A DNA stretch of 64,000 bases, taken from contig NZ_JAJIRT010000010.1 of NCBI RefSeq assembly GCF_025717675.1, forward strand, positions 1-64,000, given 5' to 3'. Made by a program: the position numbers and the translations under genes. Shown piece after piece: positions 55,724 through 64,000 of the stretch. This DNA comes from Paucibacter sp. DJ2R-2 (GTDB lineage: Bacteria > Pseudomonadota > Gammaproteobacteria > Burkholderiales > Burkholderiaceae_C). The stretch's first letter is position 1; each line of letters starts with the position of its first letter. Below the pieces are notes generated by a model that saw only the letters and a program-made list of their open reading frames with translations, was not told the DNA's origin and did not search any database.

Positions 55724-56728
55724 GTGAAGCGTGTGAAGACTGTTCGATATGGCGTGCTGGCCCTGAGCCTGGGACTCAGCCTCGGGCTTGCCCAGGCCGA
55801 AGTACTGAAAGACCCGCAGTGGCGCGACTGGCTGGAGGCCGGCAAGAGCACGGAACTGGAGCAAGCCGCCCAGGCCCGGCTCAAGGCCGAGCCCGAAGAC
55901 AGCCAGGCCGTGCTGGCTCTGGGCCTGCTGGCTCTGGAGGCGGGCGACCCCAAACGCGTGGAGTCGGCCATCAAGCCGGTGCAAGCCTGCGCCGATCGTC
56001 AGCCGGCCCAGGCCGCATGCTTGTATGTGCTGGGCTCGCTGCAGGGCGTGCAGGCCATGAGCGGCGGCATGATGAAAGCCATCAGCCTCAGCGGCAAGAT
56101 CAAGGACAACCTCAGCCGCGCGGTCGAGCTGGATCCTCTGCTCTTTGATGCGCGCGACGCTCTGCAGCAGTTCTATCTGATGGCGCCCGGCATTGCCGGT
56201 GGCAGCGTCAGCAAAGCCCGTGAGTTGGCGGCCGCCGCTCAGGCCCGCCAGCCCGAGCATGCCAAGCTGCTGCGCGCCCGCGTGGAGATCAAGGAAGAGC
56301 GCTGGGCCGAGGCCGAGCGCGAGCTCAGCGCCATCAAAGCCGGCGAGGACAAGGACTTGCTGAGCGGGCAGCGCGCCGGGCTCTACCAACTGGCCATCCA
56401 GCTGTTTTCTGAGAAACAGTACGCCAAAGCCAAGCCTCTTTTTGAGCGCCTGCAACGCGACTTCCCGGCTCATGCGGCCGGCCATTACGGCATGGGCCGT
56501 CTGCTCAGCGAAACGGGCCAGATCGACGAAGCCATCAAGTCCTTGGAACGAGCCCGTACGGCCGAAGGTGCCGACCGCTATGCCGTCGACCATCGCCTCG
56601 GCTTTGCCCTGCTGGCCAAGGGCGACAAGGCCCAGGGCAAGACGGTGCTGGAGCGTTTTCTTGGCAACAAGAAAGCCAATCCGCGCAACCAGGACGAGGT
56701 GCGCAAGCGCCTGGCCGAACTCGGCTGA
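55724..56728 (+). CDS. Exported TPR-repeat protein
   Basis: This 334-residue protein has an N-terminal signal peptide (VKTVRYGVLALSLGLSLGLAQA). The mature part is a series of TPR-like helix pairs (SQAVLALGLLALEAGDP, GHYGMGRLLSETGQIDEAIKSLERA, VDHRLGFALLAKGDKAQGKTVLERFL). It starts at GTG 55724, supported by AGGAGAG 6 bases upstream; a second GTG 9 bases later is an alternative. Likely a periplasmic protein-protein scaffold; the partner is unknown. Confidence 0.85.
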   Translation: MKRVKTVRYGVLALSLGLSLGLAQAEVLKDPQWRDWLEAGKSTELEQAAQARLKAEPEDSQAVLALGLLALEAGDPKRVESAIKPVQACADRQPAQAACLYVLGSLQGVQAMSGGMMKAISLSGKIKDNLSRAVELDPLLFDARDALQQFYLMAPGIAGGSVSKARELAAAAQARQPEHAKLLRARVEIKEERWAEAERELSAIKAGEDKDLLSGQRAGLYQLAIQLFSEKQYAKAKPLFERLQRDFPAHAAGHYGMGRLLSETGQIDEAIKSLERARTAEGADRYAVDHRLGFALLAKGDKAQGKTVLERFLGNKKANPRNQDEVRKRLAELG

Positions 56729-56740
56729 TCTGAGCCGCTC

Positions 56741-58402
56741 TCAGCGCGGCAAGGCTTGCGCCGCGGCCAGGCCGGCTCTGGCTGCTTGGTTGGCCGGGAA
56801 GGCCTGCAAGTCGGCTTCAAACGTGGCGATGGCGGCTGCCCGCTCCCGCGTGCGCAAGAGCATCTGACCCAACCACCGCTGGGCGCTTGCAGCCCAGAGC
56901 GGCGGCTCGCTGGGGCTCATGTCGGCTTCCAGGCGCAGCGCTTCGCGCAGCGTGGCCAATGCTGCCGAGGCGTCGCCGCGGCTCCAGGCCTGCTCGGCTT
57001 GCAGGGGCGCCAGCAGCAGGGTGGCAAAGGCGACTCGGGCCGGCTTGCGCTCCTGGCCGCTGCGCGACTCCTCTTCGAGATGGTGCTCCAGCAGTGCCAC
57101 ATCGGCGCGCGCGTCCGCCAGCAGGCCCAGACGCAGGCGAGCCAAGCCGCGGGCATGGGCCAACAGGGGCGGGCTGACACCGTCGCTCTTCGGGCGGGCG
57201 AGGATGTCACGCCAACGCTCGAAATGCACCAGGGTCAACCAGGGCAGGCCGCGCAGAAAGTCACCCCATTCGCCGTCTGGCGCTTCGGCCGCCAGCTGCT
57301 CGGCCATGGCCAGGGCGGTGGGGAAGTCGCCGCCGAGCTGGGCAGCGATCCACAGAAAGCGTTGGTTGTGCGGGTTCCAGTTGATGCCGGCCGTGAAGCC
57401 CTGCGTCTGCAGCTGCTGGTCCAGTTGGGCCTGCGCTGCCAGCCCACGCTGGTTGGCCTGCACGGCTTCCGCATAACGCCCCAGCTTGACGAGCAGATGT
57501 GAGCTCATGTGTTGCAGATGAGGCGAGGCCGGTGCCAGATGCTGCAGGTTCTGCACCGCGTTGATGGCGCGTGGCGCGTCGGCGCTCGAGTCGGCGGCAT
57601 GGCTCAGGTAGTGGATCAGTCCCGTGTGCTGAGGATGAAGAGCCACGCCTTCGAGCAAGCGGCTGCTCAGGCCCGCCCAAAGTGCGTCCAGGCCGGACGG
57701 TTCGGGGTGGATGACGAACAAGGCCTCGGCCCACCAGGCGAGCAGCTCCGGGTCTTTGGGGAACATCTCGCTGAGGATGCGCATGCGTCGCTCAAACACC
57801 CGGTCCAGCGGGTGGACCTGGCGCGACTCTGTCGTGTCCGGTCCGCAGGCCTCGAGCACGGCCAGGGTGGCGGCCGGCATCTTGGCGACATCGCCTTCCT
57901 GCAGGCGCTCCAGCATGGCCTCGGCCAGGGCTCGCTCCAGCGGCGCTTCGCGATGGGCCAGCGAGAGCTGCTGGGCCAGGCGTGCATAGCGCCGCGCTTC
58001 GCCGAGATCGCCGCGGACGCGGTTGTTGTAGCTCGGGCCATGCTGCCAGGCCAGACCCCAGGCGCACATGCTGCAGCGCGGGTCAGCGGCCAAGGCCGCC
58101 GTGAAGGCCCGGCGAGCCTCGATCTCATCGAAGGCGAAGGCCTGCTGCAAGCCTTGGTTGAACCAGGCCTGTGCCAGAGGCGATGTGCTGACGATGCGGC
58201 GCTGTGTGGCGTCCCCGAAGCCGAGCAGGCGCGGCGCGCTGGCGGTCGCCAGTGATTCCGAGGGCGGTGCGGTGCTGGCTGCCAGTTGTAGGCTCAGGCC
58301 CAGAACCAGGCCGAGCTGCAGGCTGTATTGCAGCAGCGACCGCCGCCACCGTCCCCTGGGGCTGGTCGCGGTGGCCAAGCAAGGAGCGGGCAGGGCGGAC
58401 AT
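56741..58402 (-). CDS. Large TPR-like exported protein of unknown function
   Basis: This 553-residue protein has a basic, hydrophobic N-terminus (GRWRRSLLQYSLQLGLVLGLSLQLAAS), a signal peptide or anchor. Helical repeat segments follow, e.g. WFNQGLQQAFAFDEIEARRAFTAALAADPRCSMCAWGLAWQHGP, then LAWWAEALFVIHP, HTGLIHYLSHAADSS, QHMSSHLLVKLGRYAEAVQANQRGL and YNN motifs. This HYLSHAAD/HMSSHLL pattern is shared by a family of bacterial TPR proteins without known function. ATG 58402 is used; a longer start at 58468 is possible. It is convergent with the preceding TPR gene across 12 bp. Confidence 0.8.
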   Translation of the reverse strand: MSALPAPCLATATSPRGRWRRSLLQYSLQLGLVLGLSLQLAASTAPPSESLATASAPRLLGFGDATQRRIVSTSPLAQAWFNQGLQQAFAFDEIEARRAFTAALAADPRCSMCAWGLAWQHGPSYNNRVRGDLGEARRYARLAQQLSLAHREAPLERALAEAMLERLQEGDVAKMPAATLAVLEACGPDTTESRQVHPLDRVFERRMRILSEMFPKDPELLAWWAEALFVIHPEPSGLDALWAGLSSRLLEGVALHPQHTGLIHYLSHAADSSADAPRAINAVQNLQHLAPASPHLQHMSSHLLVKLGRYAEAVQANQRGLAAQAQLDQQLQTQGFTAGINWNPHNQRFLWIAAQLGGDFPTALAMAEQLAAEAPDGEWGDFLRGLPWLTLVHFERWRDILARPKSDGVSPPLLAHARGLARLRLGLLADARADVALLEHHLEEESRSGQERKPARVAFATLLLAPLQAEQAWSRGDASAALATLREALRLEADMSPSEPPLWAASAQRWLGQMLLRTRERAAAIATFEADLQAFPANQAARAGLAAAQALPR

Positions 58403-58560
58403 GCCGGCAGTATCGCGTGAACTCGACGGTATGGCGGAGGGGTACAAGCACTGGGCCGAGCGTCCCACAGACGCCGCTGGCTATGATGCCGGCCTGATGT
58501 GCAGCTGCTCTTCGTGGCGGCTCGCGCTTGCTTTTTGCCTCACCGTTCAGGATTGCCGCC

Positions 58561-59361
58561 ATGTGGGTTCATCCCCAGTTCGACCCGATTGCCCTCCGTC
58601 TCGGCCCCGTGGCCATCCACTGGTACGGGCTGATGTACCTGGCCGCCTTCGGCATGTTCCTGTTCCTGGCTGGGCGACGGGTGCAGCAGGCGCCCTATGC
58701 ACAGGCGGGCTGGAGTCGGCGCGATGTCGATGACTTGCTGTTCTTCGGCGTGCTGGGCGTGGTGCTGGGCGGGCGCCTGGGCTATGTGCTGTTCTACAAG
58801 CCCGACTACTACATCGACCATTTGCTTGAAGTGTTCGCGGTCTGGAAGGGCGGTATGGCTTTTCACGGCGGCTTGCTCGGTGTGATCGTCGCCATGGCGC
58901 TGTTTGCCAAATTGCGCGGCCGCAGCTTCTTCGAGGTGACCGACCTGATCGCGCCCTGCGTGCCCACCGGCCTGGCCGCTGGCCGACTTGGCAACTTCAT
59001 CAATGGCGAGCTCTGGGGCCGTTTTGCAGACCCCAGCTTGCCCTGGGCCATGGTGTTTCCGCAATCGGGCTCGCCCGAGCCGCGCCACCCGTCCCAGCTC
59101 TACCAATTGCTCGGGGAGGGCGTGTTCCTCTTTGCCTTGCTGTGGTTCTACACCCGGCGGCCGCGCTTGACGGGCCAGGTCTCGGGCCTGTTCTTGATCG
59201 GCTACGGCGCGCAGCGCTTTGTCACCGAGTTTTTCCGCCAGCCCGATGATTTCCTGGGCCTGCGGGCCCTGCAGCTGAGTCAGGGACAATGGCTGAGCCT
59301 GCCCATGATCGCGGCCGGGCTGGCGATCTGGCTTTGGGCCAGCCGCCGCCATGCGGCCTGA
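58561..59361 (+). CDS. lgt: Prolipoprotein diacylglyceryl transferase
   Basis: This 266-residue polytopic inner-membrane enzyme adds diacylglycerol to the lipobox cysteine of prolipoproteins. Motifs: [29 protein letters not shown], and the Lgt signature [14 protein letters not shown], with HPSQLYQ and [16 protein letters not shown] near the end. Start and length are normal. It is followed after 48 bp by the DnaQ-type exonuclease gene. Confidence 0.96.
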   Translation: MWVHPQFDPIALRLGPVAIHWYGLMYLAAFGMFLFLAGRRVQQAPYAQAGWSRRDVDDLLFFGVLGVVLGGRLGYVLFYKPDYYIDHLLEVFAVWKGGMAFHGGLLGVIVAMALFAKLRGRSFFEVTDLIAPCVPTGLAAGRLGNFINGELWGRFADPSLPWAMVFPQSGSPEPRHPSQLYQLLGEGVFLFALLWFYTRRPRLTGQVSGLFLIGYGAQRFVTEFFRQPDDFLGLRALQLSQGQWLSLPMIAAGLAIWLWASRRHAA

Positions 59362-59409
59362 GCGATGCGCGCTCTGTTTCCCTGTCCTCCCCGAGCTGAC
59401 TGACTACGA

Positions 59410-60117
59410 ATGCGTCAAATTTTCTTCGACACCGAAACCACCGGCCTGCAGGCCGAGGGCGGTGACCGTGTGATTGAAGTCGGCTGCGTTGAGATGATCA
59501 ACCGCCAGCTGACCGGCAACAACCTCCACCTCTACATCAACCCCGAGCGGGCCAGCCATGAGGACGCGCTCCGCGTCCACGGCCTGACCGAGGCCTTCCT
59601 GGCCGACAAGCCCAAGTTCGCCGAGGTCGCTGAGGAACTGCTTGAGTTCCTGGCCGGCGCCGAGCTGGTCATTCATAACGCGCCGTTCGACATCGGTTTC
59701 GTCAACGCCGAGCTCAAGCGCCTGCGCAAGCCGCCCATCACCGACATCGTCGGCGGCGTACGCGACACGCTCCTGATGGCGCGCGAGATGTTCCCGGGCA
59801 AGGCCAATTCCCTGGACGCGCTGTGCCGTCGTCTGGAAGTGGACAACTCCGGCCGGACGCTGCACGGCGCTTTGCTGGACGCGGAGCTGCTGGCCGACGT
59901 CTACATCAACATGACCCGCGGCCAGGATGCGCTGCTGATTGACGATGCTGGCAGCGACAGCAATTCGGCTGAGTTCAAGCTCGCGGCGGTGGACCTGCGC
60001 AGCTTCCAGCTGCCGGTGCTGCGCGCCGACGAGGCCGAGCTCGCTGCCCACACCAAAGTGCTGGGCGAGTTGGACAAGAGCAGCGGCGGCAAGCGGGTCT
60101 GGCAGGACGGGGCTTGA
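59410..60117 (+). CDS. dnaQ: DNA polymerase III epsilon subunit (3'-5' proofreading exonuclease)
   Basis: This 235-residue protein is a DEDDh exonuclease: Exo I FFDTETTGLQAEGGDRVIEVGCVEM, Exo II VIHNAPFDIGFVN, Exo III HGALLDAELLADVY. Start MRQIFFDTETTG and length match DnaQ, which pairs with the polymerase alpha subunit. The C-terminal tail with the alpha-binding region is present. The upstream gene is lgt; no rnhA is near. Confidence 0.95.
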   Translation: MRQIFFDTETTGLQAEGGDRVIEVGCVEMINRQLTGNNLHLYINPERASHEDALRVHGLTEAFLADKPKFAEVAEELLEFLAGAELVIHNAPFDIGFVNAELKRLRKPPITDIVGGVRDTLLMAREMFPGKANSLDALCRRLEVDNSGRTLHGALLDAELLADVYINMTRGQDALLIDDAGSDSNSAEFKLAAVDLRSFQLPVLRADEAELAAHTKVLGELDKSSGGKRVWQDGA

Positions 60118-60148
60118 CCGAGTTGCTGCGAAGTTTTCGAGTAAATTC

Positions 60149-60177
60149 TTGCGGCACTCAAAATCTCATGGCATAAT
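60149..60177 (+). promoter_or_regulatory. Probable sigma-70 promoter of tRNA-Val
   Basis: TTGCGG (60149-60154), 17-bp spacer, CATAAT (60172-60177). The tRNA begins at 60258, leaving a leader of about 75-80 bases to be removed. Confidence 0.65.
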
Positions 60178-60257
60178 CGTGGGCTTCCCGGTTAGCGAAG
60201 TTTGCAAGTCGAAAGACGAGTGAGCCGAGCGAGTCAAATGACGCGACCAAGACAACC

Positions 60258-60332
60258 GGGCGGTTAGCTCAGTGGTAGAGCACTGCCTTCACACGGCAGG
60301 GGTCGCAGGTTCGAACCCTGCACCGCCCACCA
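60258..60332 (+). tRNA. tRNA-Val (anticodon CAC)
   Basis: 75 nt including the encoded CCA. Acceptor GGGCGGT pairs with ACCGCCC; anticodon stem CTGCC/GGCAG holds the loop TTCACAC, so anticodon CAC reads GUG. The T arm is GCAGG-TTCGAAC-CCTGC. A terminator follows 7 bases after. Confidence 0.96.
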
Positions 60333-60338
60333 AGCCTG

Positions 60339-60374
60339 AAAGCCCCTCAAGTCATGCGCTTGCGGGGCTTTTTC
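60339..60374 (+). terminator. Rho-independent terminator after tRNA-Val
   Basis: AAAGCCCC at 60339-60346 pairs with GGGGCTTT at 60364-60371, followed by further T residues. Confidence 0.85.
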
Positions 60375-60476
60375 TTTGCCCCAGCGTTGCGATGGCTTGA
60401 GCTGCTCTCGGCCGCTCGGCGTAGAGCGGATAGAGTGGAGGTTTTCAACGCAGCGGCCCTGGACGAGGGGAGACGA

Positions 60477-61031
60477 GTGAAGCCTCAGAAGAACATGATG
60501 ATCAAGCGCAGAGTTTGTTTGACGGCCGGTGCTCGAGTGGCGGCTTTGCTCTTGGGTGGAGGTGCCCTGGCTGAATTGGCCTGCGCGCAAGCGCCAACTC
60601 CCGGTGCAGGTCGAGCCGCATTCGATGCCAAGACCATGAACGAGGCCTTGAAGGCCTTGGGCTATGCGGCGCCAGTCGAAAGCCGTGATGTGAGCATCCA
60701 GGCCCCTGATATTGCCGAAGATGGCGCCTCCGTGGCCGTGTCAGCCGCTTGCAGCCTTGCCGGTGTCAAGCAAGTCATGTTCTTGCTCGACGGTGCACCG
60801 ACGGCCTTGGCCGCCGTGTTCAATTTGGGTGCGGAACTTGAGGCCGAGGCGTCCACGCGTTTGCGGCTGGCGCGCAGTTCGGTGGTGTTTGCCGTGGCCA
60901 TCACACAGGACAAGAAGGTCTTGTTTGCGCAGAAGGAAGTCAAGGTCGCCATGGGTGCTTGCGGTGCCGATGCGAAACCGGCCCGAGGCTTGCGGGCGGA
61001 CGGTGTCAGCGGTGCGCCGGTCCGGTGCTGA
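60477..61031 (+). CDS. soxY: SoxY-like thiosulfate oxidation carrier protein
   Basis: This 184-residue protein has a Tat-type signal (IKRRVCLTAGARVAALLLGGGALA) and the SoxY beta-sandwich pattern: DVSIQAPDIAEDGASVAVSAAC, VMFLLDGAPTALAAVFNLG, then a KKVLFAQKEVKVAMGACGA end. Classical SoxY ends with GGCGG, the swinging-arm Cys. Here the Cys is in GACGA and followed by a 20-residue tail that ends in Cys. GTG 60477 is used as start because GGGGAG lies just ahead; ATG 60495 is possible. It is followed after 19 bp by soxZ. The remaining sox genes are not in the window. Confidence 0.85.
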   Translation: MKPQKNMMIKRRVCLTAGARVAALLLGGGALAELACAQAPTPGAGRAAFDAKTMNEALKALGYAAPVESRDVSIQAPDIAEDGASVAVSAACSLAGVKQVMFLLDGAPTALAAVFNLGAELEAEASTRLRLARSSVVFAVAITQDKKVLFAQKEVKVAMGACGADAKPARGLRADGVSGAPVRC

Positions 61032-61050
61032 GATCAGGAGAGACATTCCC

Positions 61051-61362
61051 ATGGCAAGTCCGATTCGAATCCGCCTGCGATTGAGTGGCGACAAGCTCGC
61101 TGTGCGAGTGGCGATCACGCATGAAATGGAAAGTGGCCTGCGGCTTGATGCTGCCGGCAAGACCATCGCTGCCCGCTACATCCAGACCGTGAAGACCGAG
61201 CTGAATGGCAAAGAAGTTCTGAGCGTGGACTTGGGTCCAAATGTGGCGAGAAACCCCAATCTGGATTTCTCCCTGAAAGGCGCCAAGCAAGGCGACACCG
61301 TCAAAGTGTCCTGGACGGACAACCAGGGTGGCACGCGCAGCGACACGGCTGCAGTGGCGTAA
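61051..61362 (+). CDS. soxZ: SoxZ sulfur carrier partner
   Basis: This 103-residue protein is the partner of SoxY in the periplasmic thiosulfate-oxidising cycle. The SoxZ pattern is present: IRIRLRLSGDKLAVRVAITHEMESG, then ARYIQTVKTELNGKEVLSVDLGP, and GDTVKVSWTDNQGGTRSDTAAV. It has no signal peptide of its own, and SoxY is expected to carry it across through the Tat system. AGGAGAG lies 8 bases before the ATG. The length is normal. Confidence 0.92.
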   Translation: MASPIRIRLRLSGDKLAVRVAITHEMESGLRLDAAGKTIAARYIQTVKTELNGKEVLSVDLGPNVARNPNLDFSLKGAKQGDTVKVSWTDNQGGTRSDTAAVA

Positions 61363-61632
61363 CTGCTGCTTTGCTTTCGCTGCCATCACTTCCTTAGCCC
61401 AATGGCCACAAACGCATAGCTCGCCCAGGGGGTCAGATCTTGCTGCCGGCGGATTCGCTGGGACACGATGTTCCCCAGGCTGCTAAAGGCCTGCGCTCAT
61501 CGCGTTTGAAACGACATCTCTGTGTTGTCGGTCTGGACAGGCGCAGGCAGCCTTGGCATGCTGGCTCGGCCCGTGATTGAGTGGCCCCTGATTGCGCGGC
61601 AACCGATGCAATTCTGACTCTGAGGACCTTCC

Positions 61633-62502
61633 ATGCTTCGTCGCAGTGCCGAGTGGTTTGACGCGCAGTACAACAATCGCGCCCGGGTCGCCGACAGTGC
61701 GGTGTTGCTGGACCGATGGAGTCGGGCTTCGCAGCTGGTCCGGGAGCAGGCGCTCTGCGAACTCGACATTGCCTATGGCGATGCGCCCTCGGAGCGCCTG
61801 GATGTGTTTCCGACCGCCACCGCGCAGGCGCCGGTGCTGGTGTTTCTGCATGGCGGCTACTGGCGCGCACTCGACAAGGCGGACCATTCTTTCGTGGCCA
61901 GTGCCTTCACGGATGAAGGGGCCATGGTGGTGGTTCCCAACTACGCTTTGTGTCCCTCGGTCGGCATGGAGCGCATTCCTTTGCAACTGGTGCAGGCCCT
62001 GGCCTGGGTGTGGCGCCATGCAGCCGATCACGGCGGCGACCCTAACCGCATCGTCCTTGTCGGCCATTCGGCGGGCGGGCACCTGGCCAGCATGCTGAGC
62101 TGCTGCGACTGGAAAGTGGTGGCGCCTGATTTGCCTCGCCATCTGGTCAAGGGCGTACTGTCGATCTCGGGCGTGCATGACCTGGCGCCCTTGCGCCAGA
62201 CTCCCTTCCTGCAGTCTGACCTCAAGCTCGATGCTGAGTCGGTGCGGCGTTTGAGCCCGGTTCATTTTCCAGCGCCTGACACGCCTCTCTATGCCATCTG
62301 CGGCAGCGAAGAGAGTGAGGAGTTTCGTCGTCAGAATCGCTTGATCCGTCAGGCCTGGGGGCGGCGAGCGGTGCCGATCTGTGAAGAGATTGCCGGCTGC
62401 AATCACTTCGACATCCTTCATGATTTGGCGGATCCTCAGGGCCGCAGCCACCAACTGGCGCGCAAGCTGCTTGATCTGCGCTGGTACAGCGCTTTGCTTT
62501 GA
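61633..62502 (+). CDS. Alpha/beta hydrolase (kynurenine-formamidase-like)
   Basis: This 289-residue protein has HGGYWR (oxyanion hole motif), GHSAGGHLA (nucleophile Ser elbow), ISGVHDLAPLRQTP, and a later GCNHFDI with the candidate catalytic His. The layout matches BD-FAE/arylformamidase-type serine hydrolases. The N-terminus (RRSAEWFDAQYNNRARV) also fits this group, in which the enzyme may degrade N-formylkynurenine; the substrate is not proven. The 270-bp gap before it holds a variant of the dispersed motif at 61429-61443. Confidence 0.9.
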   Translation: MLRRSAEWFDAQYNNRARVADSAVLLDRWSRASQLVREQALCELDIAYGDAPSERLDVFPTATAQAPVLVFLHGGYWRALDKADHSFVASAFTDEGAMVVVPNYALCPSVGMERIPLQLVQALAWVWRHAADHGGDPNRIVLVGHSAGGHLASMLSCCDWKVVAPDLPRHLVKGVLSISGVHDLAPLRQTPFLQSDLKLDAESVRRLSPVHFPAPDTPLYAICGSEESEEFRRQNRLIRQAWGRRAVPICEEIAGCNHFDILHDLADPQGRSHQLARKLLDLRWYSALL

Positions 62503-62603
62503 CGCGGCCGAGGCCGCGCTACCATGGGCGTGCTGCAGCTTGGCCGTAACTGGGGCTGAACGAGCAGCATCGACGGGGACGGATCAGGGATGAGGACCAG
62601 GCC

Positions 62604-63206
62604 ATGAGCATCAGCGCGGAAAGTCTCCTCAGTCTGGAGGACTACGGCGAATACCGGCGGGCCCATCAAGCCGAGATCCAGGAGTACCGGCGCCGTCGCT
62701 CGGTGCTGCTGGGCGAACACATGAGCTTGCAGTTCGAGAGCGAACAGACCTTGCGTTACCAGCTGCAGGAGGTCTTGCTGGCCGAGCGCCTGGTTGAGCC
62801 CGAGGACATCGAGCGAGAACTGAGTCTCTATGCGCGCTTGCTGCCCAGTGGCAGCAATTGGCGGGCCAGCTTGCTGATCGAGTTCGCCGACCCCCAGCAG
62901 CGCGAGGTCGAATTGCCGGCGCTGCAGGGCGCTGAGCAGCGCTTTTTTGTCGAGGTGCAAGGCATGGAGCGCGTCTATGCCTTGGCCAATGAGGACTTAC
63001 CGCCCGTGGCGCCCGGAGCTGCCCCGGACAAGCCCTCAGCCGTGCATTTCCTGCGCTTCGAGTTCAGCCCCGAGCAGCGCGATGCCCTGCGCATTGGCAC
63101 ACCGGCCAATATCGGCTGCGAGCATCCCGCCTATCCGGTTGACGAACCGATTCCCCCATCCACGTTGAGCAGTCTGGTCGGTGACTTTCAGGACACCGCC
63201 ATATAG
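62604..63206 (+). CDS. DUF3501 family protein
   Basis: This 200-residue soluble protein matches DUF3501: SLEDYGEYRRAHQAEIQEYRRRRSVLLGEHMSLQFESEQTLRYQLQEVLLAE, then LIEFAD and HFLRFEFSPEQ. The function is unknown; the family often lies near redox and iron-sulfur genes. The last 19 bp overlap the converging YitT gene. The ATG at 62604 fits the usual family start. Confidence 0.9.
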   Translation: MSISAESLLSLEDYGEYRRAHQAEIQEYRRRRSVLLGEHMSLQFESEQTLRYQLQEVLLAERLVEPEDIERELSLYARLLPSGSNWRASLLIEFADPQQREVELPALQGAEQRFFVEVQGMERVYALANEDLPPVAPGAAPDKPSAVHFLRFEFSPEQRDALRIGTPANIGCEHPAYPVDEPIPPSTLSSLVGDFQDTAI

Positions 63207-63811
63207 CGGCCGGGTCGGTGGTTGATGGCCAGGGCGGCATTGATGGCCACCATGCCCAGCAAGGACATGCCGACACGCTCAGGCGCGACAAAGCCCAGGG
63301 CGCAGAGCAGGATCAAACCGTCCAGCCCCGCTTGCACATAGCCGGCGCGCCAGCCGCGTTTTTCTTGCAGATACAGCACCAGCACATTGAGCCCGCCCAG
63401 CGAAGCGCGGTGGCGGAACAGGATCAGCATGCCGGCGCCAATCAACAGGCCGCCGGTGATGGCGGCGAACCAAATATTGAGCTCGGCGAACTGCAACCAG
63501 CGTGGCAGCACCTCGGCCAGCACAGCCATCAGGCTGACGGCCGCGATGGTCTTGAGCGTGAAGGGCAGCCCCATGCGCCGGTAGGCCAGCCAGTAAAACG
63601 GCAGGTTGATGCAGAAGAACAAGGCGCCGAAAGGCAGGCCCAGGCTGTAGTGCAGCAAAAAGGCGATGCCCACGGTGCCGCCCGTCAGCATGCCGGCCTG
63701 CTTGAACAAGGCCACACCCAGGGCCACGAACAAGGTGCCGGTGACGATGGCCTGCACGTCCTCCAGCAGCGAATGCTTGAAGGTTCGGCTCAAGGTCTCC
63801 CGCAAACTCAT
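63188..63811 (-). CDS. YitT family membrane protein
   Basis: This 207-residue protein has about five hydrophobic segments. The YitT pattern is present: GTLFVALGVALFKQAGMLTGGTVGIAFLLHY, PFYWLAYRRMG and GAGMLILFRHRASLGGLNVLVLYLQE. It lacks the C-terminal DUF2179 domain found in some relatives. It converges with DUF3501 by 19 bp, and its ATG shares one base with the stop of the preceding DUF2788 gene (TGATG), indicating coupling. The function of YitT proteins is not established. Confidence 0.85.
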   Translation of the reverse strand: MSLRETLSRTFKHSLLEDVQAIVTGTLFVALGVALFKQAGMLTGGTVGIAFLLHYSLGLPFGALFFCINLPFYWLAYRRMGLPFTLKTIAAVSLMAVLAEVLPRWLQFAELNIWFAAITGGLLIGAGMLILFRHRASLGGLNVLVLYLQEKRGWRAGYVQAGLDGLILLCALGFVAPERVGMSLLGMVAINAALAINHRPGRYMAVS

Positions 63812-64000
63812 CAGACGATGCCGGCCATGAAGTACTTGATCACGCCCTTGGCCAGGAAGCCCACCAGGCCGAAGCCCAGGCCCAGCAGCAGGATGAAGGT
63901 GCCGAAGCGGCCAGCCTTGGATTCACGGGCCAACTGCAGGATGATGAACACCATATAGGCCATGAAGCCGCCCACGCCCCAGGTGAGGCAAAACTGGGCG
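63811..64000 (-). CDS. DUF2788 family membrane protein (5' end outside window)
   Basis: Only the C-terminal part is present, reading ...FCLTWGVGGFMAYMVFIILQLARESKAGRFGTFILLLGLGFGLVGFLAKGVIKYFMAGIV. The pattern of two hydrophobic helices separated by LARESKAGRFGTF matches DUF2788, a short two-helix membrane protein family common in betaproteobacteria, with unknown function. The start lies beyond 64000. Its TGA overlaps the YitT start by one base. Confidence 0.85.
   Translation of the reverse strand, partial: AQFCLTWGVGGFMAYMVFIILQLARESKAGRFGTFILLLGLGFGLVGFLAKGVIKYFMAGIV

Overview
The window is a high-GC chromosomal segment that looks betaproteobacterial, order Burkholderiales, of the Roseateles/Pelomonas/Mitsuaria/Rubrivivax type. 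The assignment rests on the gene families present (1600-residue NAD-glutamate dehydrogenase, DUF1800/DUF1501 pair, DUF3501, YitT next to DUF2788, ilvD near lgt) and on overall codon style. It is an inference, since no rRNA gene is present.

Region by region. 1-1212: the end of an integron cassette array, with two complete attC sites, the tail of a third recombination site and two cassette genes. 1380-4220: a small lipoprotein, an ammonium transporter and riboflavin synthase on the plus strand. 4306-32447: one long minus-strand block encoding an extracellular-type contractile injection system (eCIS, related to Afp/PVC) with its likely cargo and a two-component system. In transcription order this is histidine kinase, NarL-type regulator, DUF4157 effector with an ADP-ribosyltransferase-like C-terminus, DUF4255 tail terminator, an unknown protein, sheath, two tube proteins, DUF5908, LysM protein, VgrG-like spike, PAAR, gp25, two large baseplate proteins flanking an unknown subunit, tape-measure protein, AAA+ ATPase, a membrane protein with a putative-Ig domain and a GH18-like region, a small basic protein and a second DUF4157 protein. 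Many junctions are ATGA overlaps, so the block appears translationally coupled. No tail fibre gene is recognisable.

32590-47018: aconitase A, a small DUF1488-like protein, a sulfate-binding periplasmic protein without its permease genes, a palindromic intergenic element, NAD-glutamate dehydrogenase, a DUF885 hydrolase and the DUF1800/DUF1501 pair. 47049-52863: a signalling cluster (REC-PAS-GGDEF, hybrid histidine kinase, truncated REC-PAS) and a divergent Tat-exported solute-binding-like protein. 52904-64000: ilvD with a divergent LysR gene, two TPR proteins, lgt, a DnaQ-type exonuclease, tRNA-Val(CAC), soxYZ, an alpha/beta hydrolase, DUF3501, YitT and a partial DUF2788 gene running off the end.

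The most interesting part is the eCIS: an ART-like cargo at one end, a second DUF4157 cargo at the other, a short sequence motif shared among the candidate cargoes, a sheath with a duplicated Ala/Lys/Glu-rich insertion, and a polytopic membrane protein coupled to the ATPase gene.
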